Of a DNA stretch of 64,000 bases, positions 1 to 12,560 are shown piece by piece (position 1 is the first letter of the stretch; every line of letters starts with the position of its first letter). The stretch covers positions 19,871,380 through 19,935,379 of the forward strand of contig CAKAKS010000031.1 of the NCBI GenBank assembly GCA_916700875.1. The letters are read 5' to 3'. The notes below the pieces were generated by a model. The model worked only from the letters and a program-made list of their open reading frames with translations. It was not told where the DNA came from and ran no database searches. The position numbers and the translations under genes are program-made. Origin of the DNA: Sebastes aleutianus (Eukaryota; Chordata; Actinopteri; Perciformes; Sebastidae).

Positions 1-889
1 GACTGGGAGAAGGAGGAGACGGGAGAGGTGGTTGTGGAGAGTGTGCATATGTTATCTGAGGTGGGGCAGGGGGATTAGAGCAGGAGGGACAATACAGTCG
101 CGGGGGTGAGAGAAACTTCCTCATAAGAGGCCAGAGGCTACGACAGGGGAACAGTGTCCACGCCGTCCGAGTCCCGGGGTGGGGTCAGAACCAATGTTTC
201 TACCCTGAGGAAGTGTCAATCTCTAAAAGGCATCAAAGGGAGCTGACTGAATGTGATTTCCTGCAGAGAGGGTTCAGAAACTATCAATAAACAGAGGATG
301 AGAAGCTTCTTATCTGAGGTTTACCTTCCATTTTATTACAAAGTGCAGGAGCATTAAGCCTCCTCGCAGCACTTGAGTCTCTCAGCGCCTGAAATGAAAG
401 AGCGCCACATCACAGATAGGAAATCTCCCTCATTTCGCTTTCTCATATAATGTCAGTTTGCTACCACTCGGTGTACTTTAATCAGTCGTACCTTACAAAA
501 TGTACTTAATAAGACTGAGCTCCATACCGAGGGAGAGCAGTTGTCCTGTGGAGACGCCCGTCATTCCCCGTGCTCTCTACGACCCCGCCTGCAGAGAGAA
601 GCTGCCCCAGCCCTCCCTTTACGCTCCCACTAATAAGGCGAGGCCTTCGGGCTGCCGGGTGATTGACAGGAACTAGTGACAAGAGGTTACTAATAAGTGC
701 GACCGCTTTATTGGTTTACGGGCAACGTTTCTCTCAAGTTCTGGCACAGCAAATTCACCGTGTTGCAATTTGATGCAAGGAAAGAAAATTCCTTTTGCTA
801 TTTTTCTGTTTTCATCAGAAGAATTTCCATCAAAGTCTTTTGTTGTCAGTTTTTGAGCCCCAAAACTTTTGTTTCCATAAAATAAGAGC
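1..889. other. Unassigned intronic sequence
   Basis: No gene or repeat is recognised. The first 130 bases are purine-rich. GC content is moderate to about 660, then AT-rich. Open frames here are short and show no family features. Confidence 0.5.
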
Positions 890-2260
890 AAAAACATCTG
901 CCAGTGCAGCATGATGATTACTACAACCGGATTCCAGTAGAAGTCAGATTGTTTCAAGAATTTTCTTGAATTTAGTTTGAGTATGTTGAAGACTGAATGA
1001 GGTAAATCACTGAACCGGAATCAAGAAAAATCAAACTTGAATTTAGAAAATTCAACTTAGACGTGAAATATTTGCCCGTGTAGTAATCTTTCACCAAGTT
1101 TCTGATAAAAATCGACTTGTTCCAAGAATTTTTCTGGAACTGAGTCCATCTGTATCTTGAATAAGACTGAATAAAGTAAATCACTGAACTGGAATCAAGA
1201 AAAATCACACAAAATCCAATGTAGTTAAAAGAAGTGTGCCCACGCAGCATGATAACTTAAACACATTTCCATTACAAATCAACTTGCTTCAAAATTGTTT
1301 TTAGAACTGAGCGTCAGTATATTGAAAGAAGAAAGAATACGGCAGATCACAGCACTCGAATCAAGAAAAATCAGACTTTAATCAAGAAAACTATACTTAA
1401 AATATGTGAAAAAAAATCTGCCAGTGAAGCAAGATTACTTCTTTCCAAAAGATGTCAACTTGTTTCAAGAATTTTCTAGAATTGATTGTCCATATCTTGA
1501 AAGAAGACCGAATAAGGTAATCTGCTGTATCAATAATTTCTTTAACTGAGTGTCCTCTTTATCTAGAAAATGAAAATAAGCTTAAAATAAGGGAAAAGAA
1601 AATCCTCTGCAGTGTGATCATTTCAACCAGTTCCTGATACAAATCAACTTGTTTCAAGAGTTTTCTAGAATTAAGTGCCAGTATCCTGACAGAAGACAGA
1701 ATAAGGTAAATTGCACATTGCATCATTTCTTGATCTAGAAAACCTGAAAATTATTTCTACCTGTTTTCAGTTCAATAAAAAACTGCTTCAAGAATTTTCT
1801 ACAATTGATTGTCAAGCAGAAAATAAGGTACATTGCTGCACTAGAATCATGAAAAATCACTTTTGAATCTGGAAAATCTTACTCATACTGAAAAAATGAA
1901 AAAAACACCCACAAAATCTTGAATACAAGTCAATTTATTTCAATACTTTTCTGGAGTATCTATAATAATAAGCTTAAAAAATCTTAAAAATCTTCCAGTA
2001 TGATTGAGTTTCAGTTACTTGAAAGAAGACAGAATAACGTAAATTGCAGCACGAGAGTCCTTTCTTGATCTAGAAAACCTGAAGAAAATCTATCAGTTGT
2101 ATATTTCAAACTTTTAACTACAATAATAAACCTGTTTCACTATTTTTTCTAGAATTGATCCTGAGCTATTATCTCGAAAAAAGATGCAAACGAAGGGAAA
2201 TTGTGACTTGAATCTAGACAATCCACAAAACATGTCGACTGGCAGATTTCTTTTCACTTG
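890..2260 (+). repeat. Degenerate tandem array, family A (about eight units of 135-195 bp)
   Basis: A unit opening with CTTGTTTCAAGAATTTTCTA is repeated with anchors near 948, 1114, 1280, 1456, 1646, 1782, 1930 and 2126. Other shared words are AGACAGAATAAGGTAAAT, GCACTAGAATCAAGAAAAAT and CTGCCAGTGCAGCATGAT. Units differ by many substitutions and indels, so the array is old. Fragments of the same repeat occur elsewhere in the window in both orientations. Confidence 0.8.
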
Positions 2261-3019
2261 TTTAAGAAAATAAAACTTTCATGAGAAACATGACTTGATA
2301 TAAGACTCATTGTGTCCAGATCCGATACTGTGTGAGTTTGGCATCCTGTGTTTGATATGCGCGACAGTCAATGGATTAGCGGGGGGACTCTTCAGGCCTA
2401 ATCTCACAGTCTCACTCCGCTGCACAGAGGTTCACTTTTCTGCCGTTTTAATCTTAGTGGGGCTTTTTTTTGTGTGTACGCTGTTTAAATGTGAGTGGTG
2501 AAATGGCATCCCCTGTGTCTTTGTAGGCACCGGTGAGGGTATTAGCAAAGAGGCTCTAAGGGGCTTAAGAGGTCAGCCCTCCCTTTGTGCGGAGACACAA
2601 AACACTTCCTGTGGGACCCTTCACCCCTCTCTGTTCTCCCCTCAGAAAGCCAGGCCCTGCCTGACCATTCACATTAATCAGCCTTAGCTCCTAATGACTG
2701 CAGTAAAGCTTCTAAAAACTGCTTCTAAAAGGGTCCTAAAGAGCCACTAAGCTGCTAACAGACAGGCCAACGCTGCTGCTGCTGTTTGTAGGGCATCACA
2801 CAGTATCAAAGAGCACAGGGTGGGTGCTTGGCCATGCTCGAGTCCCTTTATAGTCTCCTCAACACGCACAAAAAATCATCAAACAGGAGGTTTTTGTAGT
2901 TTGTCAAGACTTTTTGTGGAAACTAGGAAAGTTTGTCAGAGAACACTGCAGCTGCAAGAACGTGCTCCTTATGATCTGTAGTATGAACTGTAAAAAAAAA
3001 TAAAGTTTTTGTGTAGTAT
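2261..3019. other. Unassigned intronic sequence
   Basis: No gene is seen. About 2500-2760 is higher-complexity sequence with ATTAATCAG and CTAATGACT words, a weak candidate for a conserved element. The end is a short poly-A run at 2993-3000. Confidence 0.4.
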
Positions 3020-3985
3020 TGACGTTAAAATTCGTATTTTCTTTTTTCTTTATAGGGCACTTTGATTATTTTGACTTGTTTCAAGTATTTTCTGCATGTT
3101 TTCTTGATTCTAGTGCAACTGTTGGTCTTATTTTACGTGTTTCTTCTTGACACAAGTTGATTTGTATATTTGACACAGGTTGAAATAATGGTATACTTTT
3201 TCCTCCAGAGTTTTATCAGTCATAATGACTTGATAATAAAGAAATTTTGTTTGCAGAGTAGAAGTTAAAGGTGCATTTCTACTCCAAGTAGATTAATTAT
3301 AAAGGACGAGTGGAAAAGAACAGAATCTGCATGTTTTCTTTGGATTATTTAGAAGTGATTAACTCTCTTGTAGTGATTACTAAGAATCAATTTCAACTAA
3401 AAACTGTTATACGTCTGTGGTTTTGACTTGTTTCAAGCATTTTCTACATTTCTTTCTTGATTCTAGTGCAACCGTTTGCCTTATTTTATGTGTTTCCTTT
3501 TGAAACAAGTTGATCTGTATTGCAGACAGGTTGAGATAATGGCACATTTTTTTCCACCAGACTTTTAGGAGTCATAGTAGATAAAATGACTTGATAATAA
3601 GGAGATATTTTTTACAGTGTAGAAGTTAAAAGGTACATTTGTACTCCAAGTAGAGTAAATATAAAGGACGAGTGGAAAAGAACAGAATCTGCATGTTTCC
3701 TCTAAACATGTTTGGATTATTCAGAAGTGATTAACTCTCTTGTAGTGATTAATAAGAATACATTTGGTCTAAATACTTTTATAAGTCTGGTTTTGACTTG
3801 TTTGAAGTATTTTCTTCATGTTTTCTTGATTCTAGTTCAACTGTTGGCCTTATTTTATGTTTTTCTTCTTGCAAAACAGAATAGGCATGTTTTCCTTGGA
3901 TTACTCAGAAGTGATTAACTCTCTTGTAGTGATTATGAAGAATCATTTTGGACTAAAAACTGTTAGAAGTCTGTGGTTTTGACTT
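3020..3985 (-). repeat. Tandem array of family A, reverse orientation (units about 350-370 bp and a shorter last one)
   Basis: TTTGACTTGTTTCAAGTATT-type anchors occur near 3070, 3421 and 3791, with a broken one at 3977. A second block, GAAGTGATTAACTCTCTTGT, recurs near 3351, 3725 and 3910. TTCTTGATTCTAGTGCAACT is the reverse complement of the ACTAGAATCAAGAA word in the 0.9-2.3 kb array, so both arrays share an ancestor. Confidence 0.8.
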
Positions 3986-5554
3986 GTTAGCTGTGATGTC
4001 AGTACATGGAAGGCATCTCTGTCTCTTCCGCTTTAAGACAAATGGAGGTAATGAGAAAATTGGCACATCGGTAGATTGAAATCATATACGATTACAGCTG
4101 AAATGTCAACTGGCTCAGATGTGATCATTTTGACAGCGGGGGCCAAACCTCCAAGTAAATGTTTCTGGAAGTGCACTCGGGTCACTGCGGCTTTGGAGGG
4201 AGGCCTGAAACTAAAAAGTATGTGTACCTCCTCGTCGGGGCGATATTTCCTGATTTTAAACGGCTGCTGACTCTTCGCTTTTTGTGTATCTTGGAAGGAA
4301 TTAGACAAAAGCTGACGTGTGAGCGCATTGCTTTTCCAGTCAGGGGTTTCTGTGAATCATGTGTGATTCACAGAGCGAGCACGTACGATAACAGACAGTT
4401 TTTCTTTCAGCCGCACAGACGGACCAAAACATCTCTGATGAAGCAAAATATGCTTTTGTGGGAGACACCGCTGGTGTCTAATTGTTTTTGTTTCTTTGGC
4501 TCAAATGTCTCATGTAATCATTTGAGTATGAGGGTTTATCTGATGATGGTTTACAGCCGAACCACAACAGATAAAAAGCTTGTACTCAGCCTGCCGTGGT
4601 GCAACATATTGAAAAGACAATTGTTATGTGTCTGCGTGTGAAGAACAGTTGTTGTTGCATGAACTTGGTGTGACTTTGCGGGACCTTTCGTGTGGCTCTA
4701 CGGTCCGTTGAGACCCAAAGTGTTTCCTCCTGTTGGAATTCAGCACACTTGGCGCTCTGGGACACATGAAATATTAAAAAAAACTGTTTGTGATCTCACG
4801 ATAGAGGCCGGACAAACCTTCACACGCAACCAGGAGAAATCCAGGTCAGGACATTTTAACAGAGGGGTCGACATTATATCGCCTTTTCCTTTTTCAGAAA
4901 TCTTTTTCCTGGCGCGCGTCGCCTTGCTGACGAATTACTGCGATTAAATTGTTTTTCGGTATTTTATCATCGTACAACTTGAGTTGCAGGGTCATTAATT
5001 GAAGTATCAGACTGCCAAGATGTGTACACTTTCCATAGACGTGGCTGACTTCTCCTCCTCTTCGCCTTTTTCAGTGTGGTGTGTGGCGGAGCGGGGAGCA
5101 CAGGCAGCCATTTTCCAAATTCGGCTCCATTTTGTTTTCAAGGGGTAAAAAAAAGTAGGTTACGAATCCGGGGGATGTCACTGGAGCGTTTTCTGATCTT
5201 TTCTGATCCGGCACTCAACTACTGCGAAAAAAAACTCCCTTCTTTTACAGACATGAAGGACTCCACAGGAAGTCATTTATGTCTGTTATCGAGTTCTTGA
5301 AGTCTGATTTTCCTAAAACGGGACAAAGTCTGGAAGTGAAGTTAAAATATGTCCAACTGTTATCAACGCAGATCAGCTTATTTGATGTTTTTTCTAACAT
5401 CACGTCTCACTTGATTGTTTTTTCTTGATTCTAGTGCCGTGACCTGTTTAATTCTTTTCTAGTTTAGAGGCGACTCAATTTTTATTTCAATAGCCCAACA
5501 TCACAAATCACTAACTCGCCTCAACGGATGTTCATTTACAGAAAATATTGACAC
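3986..5554. other. Unassigned intronic sequence with a small family A fragment
   Basis: No gene is recognised. The frame at 4159-4641 gives 160 residues but has no family signature and is composition-driven. A family A fragment with TTTCTTGATTCTAGTGCC lies at about 5375-5460 (reverse orientation). Confidence 0.5.
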
Positions 5555-5643
5555 TTTTTATTGATTTCTATTAGAAGCCAGTTGGTGAATTATTTCAGTT
5601 CTGAAAGCTTTCACTTATGTGAAGAAAATTGTTTTTCTTTTAG
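5555..5643. repeat. Left copy of an 89-90 bp direct repeat flanking element D1
   Basis: It shares TTTTATTG, CCAGTTGG, GAATT, CAGTTCTGAAAGC-like and GTGAAGAAAAT words in the same order with 6151-6240. The two copies lie on either side of transposon D1. Confidence 0.7.
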
Positions 5644-6150
5644 TTGCGCCGGATGCACCGATCTGACTTTTTCAGTCCCGATAGCGATACCCGGGCTTTG
5701 GGTATCGGCCGATACCGAGTACCGATCCGATACCCGTGTTTAATTAATAAGCTGTATGCCTCACTGTGCGGAAGAGACTGGGATCATTCTTTTATGTTTG
5801 ACTTGAACATTACGTTCCTAACTTTGTAAAACAAAATGTAACAAATAAATACGTAAATACGAATTTATTTAATTGTTCTTTATTATTAAAATAATAAATC
5901 GTACACCAGCAAAAAATCTTAAAATTAACAGGAATTACAATTCAAGTGTAAACATTTTAATGTAGCAATAAAATAGGTCAAAACTTACTGTAAACAGGAA
6001 TTCAAATTCCAGTATATAATGTATATAGTATATAAACATAGAATTGAGTTGAATAGATCGGCCACATTGTCACCGATATCCGATTCAGCTATTTGAGTCA
6101 GTATCGGCCCGATATCCGATCCGGTATCGGTAACTAATTTCCCAAAAATC
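5644..6150 (+). mobile_element. Non-autonomous DNA transposon D1 (GATGCACCGAT family)
   Basis: It starts near 5651 with GGATGCACCGAT and ends near 6133 with CCGATCCGGTATCGGTAAC; subterminal regions carry inverted GATACCGAT/ATCGGTATC words. The body is AT-rich and non-coding. It aligns over its length with 52757-53257. I recognise the type as a common teleost short element with hAT-like habit; superfamily is not proven here. The termini are slightly eroded. Confidence 0.75.
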
Positions 6151-6240
6151 TTTTATTGTTTCTGTTGGAACCCAGTTGGAGAATTCTATCTGCAGTCACA
6201 GCTTTTTTTCACTTGTGTGAAGAAAATGTGTTTTTTTTAG
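6151..6240. repeat. Right copy of the direct repeat flanking element D1
   Basis: See 5555-5643: same word order, about 70-80% alike by eye, ending in TTTTTTTTAG versus TTTCTTTTAG in the left copy. Confidence 0.7.
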
Positions 6241-6430
6241 CATGAAATTATATGATATGGCGAACTTTACAGCCTCATTTCATCACTTAACATTATTTGT
6301 TTGGGCGAAGCGAGGAGCAGGAGCAGCACTGCAAAAAAAAAGAGAAAAAAATCCACCTCTAAAAGAAGCTAAATATTCAGTTTTCTACAGATGTTTGCTG
6401 GTATATAACAAAAGAAATCTACCAGTTAGG

Positions 6431-6784
6431 TAAGGCTAGGGAATTTATTGATATTATATCAATATCGTGATATGAGACTAGATTTTAGACATCGTAATAT
6501 GGCATATGTGTTGTCTTTCCCTGGTTTTAAAGGCTGCATTGCAGTAAAGTGATGCAATTTTCTGAACTTACCAGACTGTTCTAGCTGTTCTATTATTTGC
6601 CGTTACCCACTTAGTCATTATATCCACATTACTGATGATTATTTATCAAAAATCGAATTGTGTAAATATTCTGTGAAAGCACCAATAGTCAAAACTACAA
6701 TATTGTTGCAATATACTGTTGATATTAAGGTATTTGGTCAAAATAATTGTGATATTGGATTTTCCTCATATCGCCCAGCCCGAC
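6431..6784 (+). mobile_element. Non-autonomous transposon E1 (CGATATATTGCCCAGCCC family)
   Basis: It opens GGCTAGGGAATTTATTGATA and closes ATATCGCCCAGCCCGAC, giving imperfect inverted termini (GGGCTGGGCGATAT type). The inner words AAAGGCTGCATTGCAGTAAA and TAGCTGTTCTATTATTTGCC recur in the copies at 28.2 and 29.6 kb. About 350 bp and non-coding. Confidence 0.75.
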
Positions 6785-8500
6785 AGTGAGGTAGACAAAA
6801 TGATTAGATTTTCTTGAAACTAAATAAGGCCACTCCAAAACACTATCTTATATTAAAAGTGGTAAAAAATACTTGATTTAAAACCTCAGAATTTTAAGAT
6901 AAAGGTTAGTGAAACTAGTCAAACTTCATTATCCCGCCAGGGGAAAATGTGGTCGCAGCCTCTATTGTGTTTTAATTCAGCTCAGTTCAGACGTTAACAA
7001 GACAACTGCTGTGTTTCTTGCGCAGAAATCAATCAAAAATCAATTACCTTGAAACAAGCTCAATAATGTGATGCAAATATTGTGTGACAAGATTATTTAT
7101 CTTGCATAAGAAAACAAATAAAATGTGATTAACCTCGAATAATGACTTTGCTGAGTCGGCCATTTTGCAGTGATTGACCTACTAACACAATAATGAAGCC
7201 GTGATGTATCTGTTGATGTGTGCCATCCCCGCTGCCCTATACGAGCTGGCACCTTGGCTCGCTCATATCACTGGTCACAGCGGCGGCAGCAGCACGGTGG
7301 GAACACGCTGGGCAGACGCTGCGAGCGCTAGCGCTGATGATCCCCTTTTATGTCTTGGCTCCATCAGGGCCCAGAGTTATTCTAGTGCATAATTGATGGA
7401 GGGGTTAGAATAGCAGAAGTAATGCGATGAGAGGGTGCAGCCAAGCGGAGCGAGGGATCGCGTGCGTGGGGCTGCAAACATTGCAGGGGACGAGATGAGG
7501 GCATCTGGCGTAACAGGTCCCAGCGCTGAGTCGACACAGAATATGTCACCGCCCCAGCCAATCGCAGCGCTCCTCTTCCCGCCAATCAGACGCCTCCATT
7601 TGAGTGGAGTACTACGTTCTCATGAATCAGACTCTCCGGTTATTAGTGCTTCTCTGAGCTCTTGTTTCCTTCTTATTTGCGGTTTTAAAGCTGATTCTGA
7701 TGAATAAATGAGGTCATGACATTTTACTGGAGATTCCACTTTGACTGGAAAGGAATGTTGTAAATCACCTCGGGGTGTTTTTTGCCCTCAGAAGGATTTC
7801 TTTGTCCCTGTAGTGGATTTTACGTCGTCTACAGCAATGACAGGGTGGTTATCACACCTAGACGAGCGCCTACAAAGAGAAACTAATGGCCCAACAAGCC
7901 TGTATTGTCTGTTTAACAAAAGAGACAAGGTGACCTGTCCCGTCCTGCTTCAAAGAGACTGACCAACTCCGAGGAAACAAATGAAAAACAGGAGAGGAGA
8001 CGGGTTTCACCCCCCCCCCAACCTCGCCCAAAGTTTCACTCTGATTTAATGTCATAAAGTTAGTTTTTTTTAAAAGCAAAGCATGTCTGAAATGAATAAT
8101 GTCAAGGATAAAACAACAGATACATGAAACGTATTTACTTATCACTGCAAAAAATATACTTATGGCAAATATTTTGCATGAGAATGGGAAGATAAGTTAA
8201 AAGAAAATTAAAGACAAGCATTTGAAAAGAAACAAAAATCTTCATTAGTTAATATTCTAAGTAAATATGTAATATTTAATGCACCCAGATTAATCAGATT
8301 TTACTCTGGTATTGAATTTATCACTTTTCAGCAGTAAGTAAGTATGTAAGTTGTTATAACTTACAACACTGCAAACTTATTTTCAGTAAAAGCTCACTTC
8401 ATTTAAGAATTTTCTTTCAAAATAAGAGTCAGTTTCAAGGAATAACACAGAATTAAGTCATGGAAAATCAAGAAAATTACTTTTTAACCTAGAAAAAAAT
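6785..8500. other. Mostly unassigned; weak family A traces
   Basis: 6785-7110 and 8140-8500 contain TTTCTTGAAACTAAATAAGG, CACTGCAAAAAATA and AAGAATTTTCTTTCAAAAT-type words reminiscent of family A. 7190-7620 is GC-richer, unique-looking sequence without a recognisable product. A C-run sits at 8011-8019. Confidence 0.4.
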
Positions 8501-10550
8501 ATTAATTTGTTGGAATGTGAAATAATTTACCTCATTAGCAGAATATAATAAACTTGTCTTTTTAGAAAATATAGTTTTGGAATTATGTAAATTGGAAATT
8601 GCGGAGTTTTTTTGCACAGTAATCACCAGACACCCAAACAAAAGTGCTGAGAAAAATTGCGTCTGCTCTCCTATTATCCCAGACCATACGACTCCTACAT
8701 ACGGTGTTTGCTGTGTACCCATTAGTTTTATATTCGGTGTCTTAATATGCACATTGTACATTAGACCTAGCTAATGGGAATTTATTGTAATTTCACGGGC
8801 AGTGAAAGTGTTCTTTTAATTATCCAGCAGCCAGCGTAATGAAAACAGTGAGTTGTGCAGAGTTTGGTGTGTGGCGGTGTAGACAGTAGCCGGTGTCTGA
8901 AACACAGACCTGTCCAGTATGGAGCACTTAGAGGCCACTGGACCGGGACTGGACCTATTAAGATCATAAAATCCTGCTCATAAAGATGTTTTATTTGTTT
9001 CCTGAGTGTGCCGGCTGCTTAGGTTTCCATCAGAAGTCTTTATGGCTCAGTGCTCATATTTCTGTCTCTGGATGGAGGTGACTATTAAGTTTAAGTGGAC
9101 TTTTGTAAGTAGCAAAAGCGCGGTCACCAAAAGTTCACTAATTATTTTTTCTTTTCGTTAGTGGACTTTTTTTTTTTTTTTGACTGCGACTTTGGAATTT
9201 ATGTTATATAGTGTGATTTTATGGCAGCTGTTAAAATATCTACATGGCAGGGAGAACATATTCAAATGCAAAAGAATTTGTTAAAATTTATAGCTAAATA
9301 TTTAAATCAGTAATATTAAGAAAATCCTCCCAAAGTATGCTTTTTTATCAGTATTATCAAATTATCTTTGTCTGCATCTGCATAGATATTCTATTATGTT
9401 CGTACGTAATGGCTTATCCAAAATTTCTAACAATATTAGTTGTATTCATAGTGACTTGTAAATATCTTTTAAAATGCAAATTATTTAGAAAATTGTTTAA
9501 AATAAAAAATATTTTTTAGAATAAACGTTATAATTTCTGACAATAATTTTAGTTTGTAATAAAAATACACCAAAATTATAGTTTTTTTTTCATCACAATA
9601 TGTGTAGTTTGCATAAGCATTCATGAATTTGCATGAAAATGTAATATTGTAATGTTTTCTACAACTTTTCCAGTGTGTAATATGACGTTACTGTTACACT
9701 TAATTCAACCCTAAATGAATTAGATCATGAATATTGTTAAAATGAAAATTATTTATTAATTCAACAGCATATTCACATTAAGAAAAAAAAATCACAGTAA
9801 ATGTATTGATTTTTCATTTGTCGTAATTTTTTTTAAATTAATTTTGAATTTCTGATCAAATTTAATTTTTGCATGGTTGCAGCCAGAGTTTAGAAAATTA
9901 ATCCGATATTAAGTCTTATGACTGGTATTAAATAACTGAAAAAGCAAGCTAGTATTTGCAAGATTGAACCTCGCTTTGATGCGGCCATTTGTCGTTGCCG
10001 CCGGGTTCCACGTATGTCACTTTCCGTCAGTTGCACTTATTTAAGCCTGTCTGATTATAGGCCAGACTAAAGGGGAAGAATTGATCGAAGAAGAAGTAGA
10101 AAAAAAATGGGCCTGAAGTGTAGATGTTGAAGTCCTGTGACTGCTCATCTGGGTCACATGGTTCTTCCAGAAGTAGTGCTGGTGAGGTCTAGACACGCGA
10201 TACACAGGGGGGTTAGAGAAACACGCCGGCTAAGACGTCACACGCATTTACCATCCACCAAGCCACTCCTGTACGGAGGCAGGCCCGTTCTAAATTTTGC
10301 CCAGCAACCCAGCAGCGTAGTGGGATGTGTGGTGCTGTGGTGCAGCACCAACGCTTTGACACACTTCTCGACTTTTACGATCAGAAATCGCATTATTTTC
10401 GGATTATTTCTAATAGTACACCGAAGACTTTGCGCGTCTATAAAGTTTGTGTTGAGATGATTAAAATGGTTCGAGTAATTATTCCCGTGTTGAATTAAGA
10501 GTTTGAGGAATGGTGCACCAGCTGAGGTCTTTTTTTTTAACATTTGGTGA
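8501..10550. other. Unassigned intronic sequence, AT-rich core
   Basis: Nothing recognisable is coded. 9160-9900 is strongly AT-rich with long A and T runs (for example 9168-9181). AGTGGACTTTT occurs twice, near 9098 and 9161. 9970-10460 is more GC-rich and unassigned. Confidence 0.45.
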
Positions 10551-11001
10551 TACTACAGTACATCTTTTGTAATTTGGAGCCCAAAATGTTCAAAAAATTG
10601 GGTTACAAATCCTCCACACTACAGTGAAAATGGATATATATATGCAAATTTGTTCCAAGCCACCCCACACACCCCCCCTTCCAAAAAAAGAAGGCAAACC
10701 AGGGGGTGTGTCCTCCCAGAAAGTCACCAATCAGGATTAACCCGTAACCCTGCGGCAGCCAATGAGCCGTGGAGCAGCTGTGCTTTCATTGGCCCCGTTG
10801 AGCACAGATAACCAAAACTGTGCCAGATACACCAGGGTAGAAATAACCCAGAATGCCTGTCGCCTGAAGGAAGGAAAGCTCTTAATGCAGCTTGTTGGAT
10901 TCGTGCTGCAGCAGCATGCTGCTTTCTGGGGGTTGTAAACTGAAATGCCAACAACTATCTGAATTAATCACTATCTGTATGGTGTCTATTCATCGTGGCA
11001 A

Positions 11002-11003
<2 letters not shown>

Positions 11004-11040
<37 letters not shown>
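11004..11040. repeat. (CA)n microsatellite, about 37 bp
   Basis: Uninterrupted CA dinucleotides; likely length-polymorphic. Confidence 0.97.
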
Positions 11041-11044
<4 letters not shown>

Positions 11045-11399
11045 TGCAGAGTCCGCCACAGTGTAAATGTTAGAAGGTTACAGGGAGCTGAGTTTGCTTT
11101 CTCTCCTTCGTGCTCCCTTGCTTGCTCATTAGCTCTTCCAGAGCTTCTCATGTCTCTCTCTCTCTTTCTCTGTCTTTCCCTTTCCTTGCCTCTCAAGGAA
11201 GCTCACACATTTTTGTCCCACAACAACTATTCAAAACCTGAGACAATTAAAATCACTCAAGTAACTGTAAACTTGAGCACTACCTGTTCTGTACAGTTTC
11301 TTTATAATAGAAATGACTAATATATACGTAACAATTACGTACAAAACATAGGCTGTTAACTATACAGTCCCTGATTTTGTTTTAGCGCATACAACACAA

Positions 11400-12560
11400 T
11401 ATCCCAACTCTTCCCAACTCTATTATTGTGCCCCCCCAAACTGTTTCATTTTAAAACTAAAGTTTTTATATCGTCCCCATAATTTGCTGTCCAAAAAGCC
11501 TCAATACTGATTGTCATAGTAGGTCATTTTTATTTGGGATACTACCAAAACTTGTCAAAGCATCAGACTTTGTTAACGTGGTATAATATACCCCCAACAT
11601 TTGTTATATACAGTACAACAAATTTGTTATAGGGCCCTTAAAACATTACTGGCATAATCCAGAAATATGTTATAGTGCATGCAAATCACACAAATTTGCT
11701 ATATTATCTCAAAACGGTGTTATTTGAAAAAATCACAAAATGTGTTACCATATCAGAATCCCAACATTTAGCGAAGCAGCTGCAAAATCTGCATGTAGGG
11801 CCTGTGAAAAATGTGTATCATGATTTAACAATATGTTATAGTGCATGCAAATCTCCAAAAATTGTCCCAAAAATGTGTCATGTAGGACAACCGCGAAATT
11901 TGTTACAACAAGATCCATAAATTTAGCACAGAAAAACCAACATGTATTTGTTAGAAGCTCAAAAATGTGTTATAGGGCTCCTAATATTCTTGTCATTATC
12001 CCAAAATATACTATGGTGCACTATACCAGATCCTAAAATCTGGTGTAGTGTCCCTGAAATTTGCTAAGTGTGATAGTCAAAACATTTTTTTTACAGTGTC
12101 AGAATCCCAACATTTGGTTTAGCAGCCCCAAAATTTGTTATAATTACAAAAGTTGTATGTAGGGCCATCAAAATCTTCTCATCATGATCGAAAAATATGT
12201 TTTAGTGCACAGAAATACCTCGGATAGTGTCACAAAAATGTAAAATTTGATAGTCACTAAATTTGTTACAGCACCACAAATTCCACTCATAATAAATTCA
12301 TTATAATTTAATTTATTTTCATTTATAAAAATGTCTATAAAATATAAATTTGTTAAAGCAACACAGACTCCCACGTATTGTATTAAACCAAAATGTATTT
12401 GTCCTTCAAAAAATTTGGCATTTGAACAAAACCAACATTTTTATAGCACCAGAAAATCCAAATATGTAGGAGAGCACTCCCAAAATAAATCAAGCTACTA
12501 CGCTATAGCACAATCAAGACGTATATCTTTCGTATTATCTTTAGATATTTTATCAATGAC
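11400..12560. repeat. Degenerate short-unit tandem array (about 20-25 bp unit) with a higher-order repeat
   Basis: Words such as CCAAAATTTGTTATAG, AATATGTTATAGTGCA and CCCAACATTTAG recur every 20-30 bases, with the unit best described as CCAAAATTTGTTATAGTGCC. A longer block starting TCAGAATCCCAACATTT recurs at 11753 and 12099, 346 bp apart, with the same order of later words (TGTAGGGCC, CATGAT, ATATGTT). No coding potential. Confidence 0.7.

Noticed and set aside
890..2260. Regularly spaced repeats like a CRISPR array
   Set aside because: Units of 135-195 bp are degenerate along their length with no invariant short repeat and spacers, and the genome is vertebrate.
4159..4641. 160-codon frame with cysteine-rich end
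   Set aside because: No recognisable motif; overlapping frames on both strands; no splice signals that would make it a plausible exon.
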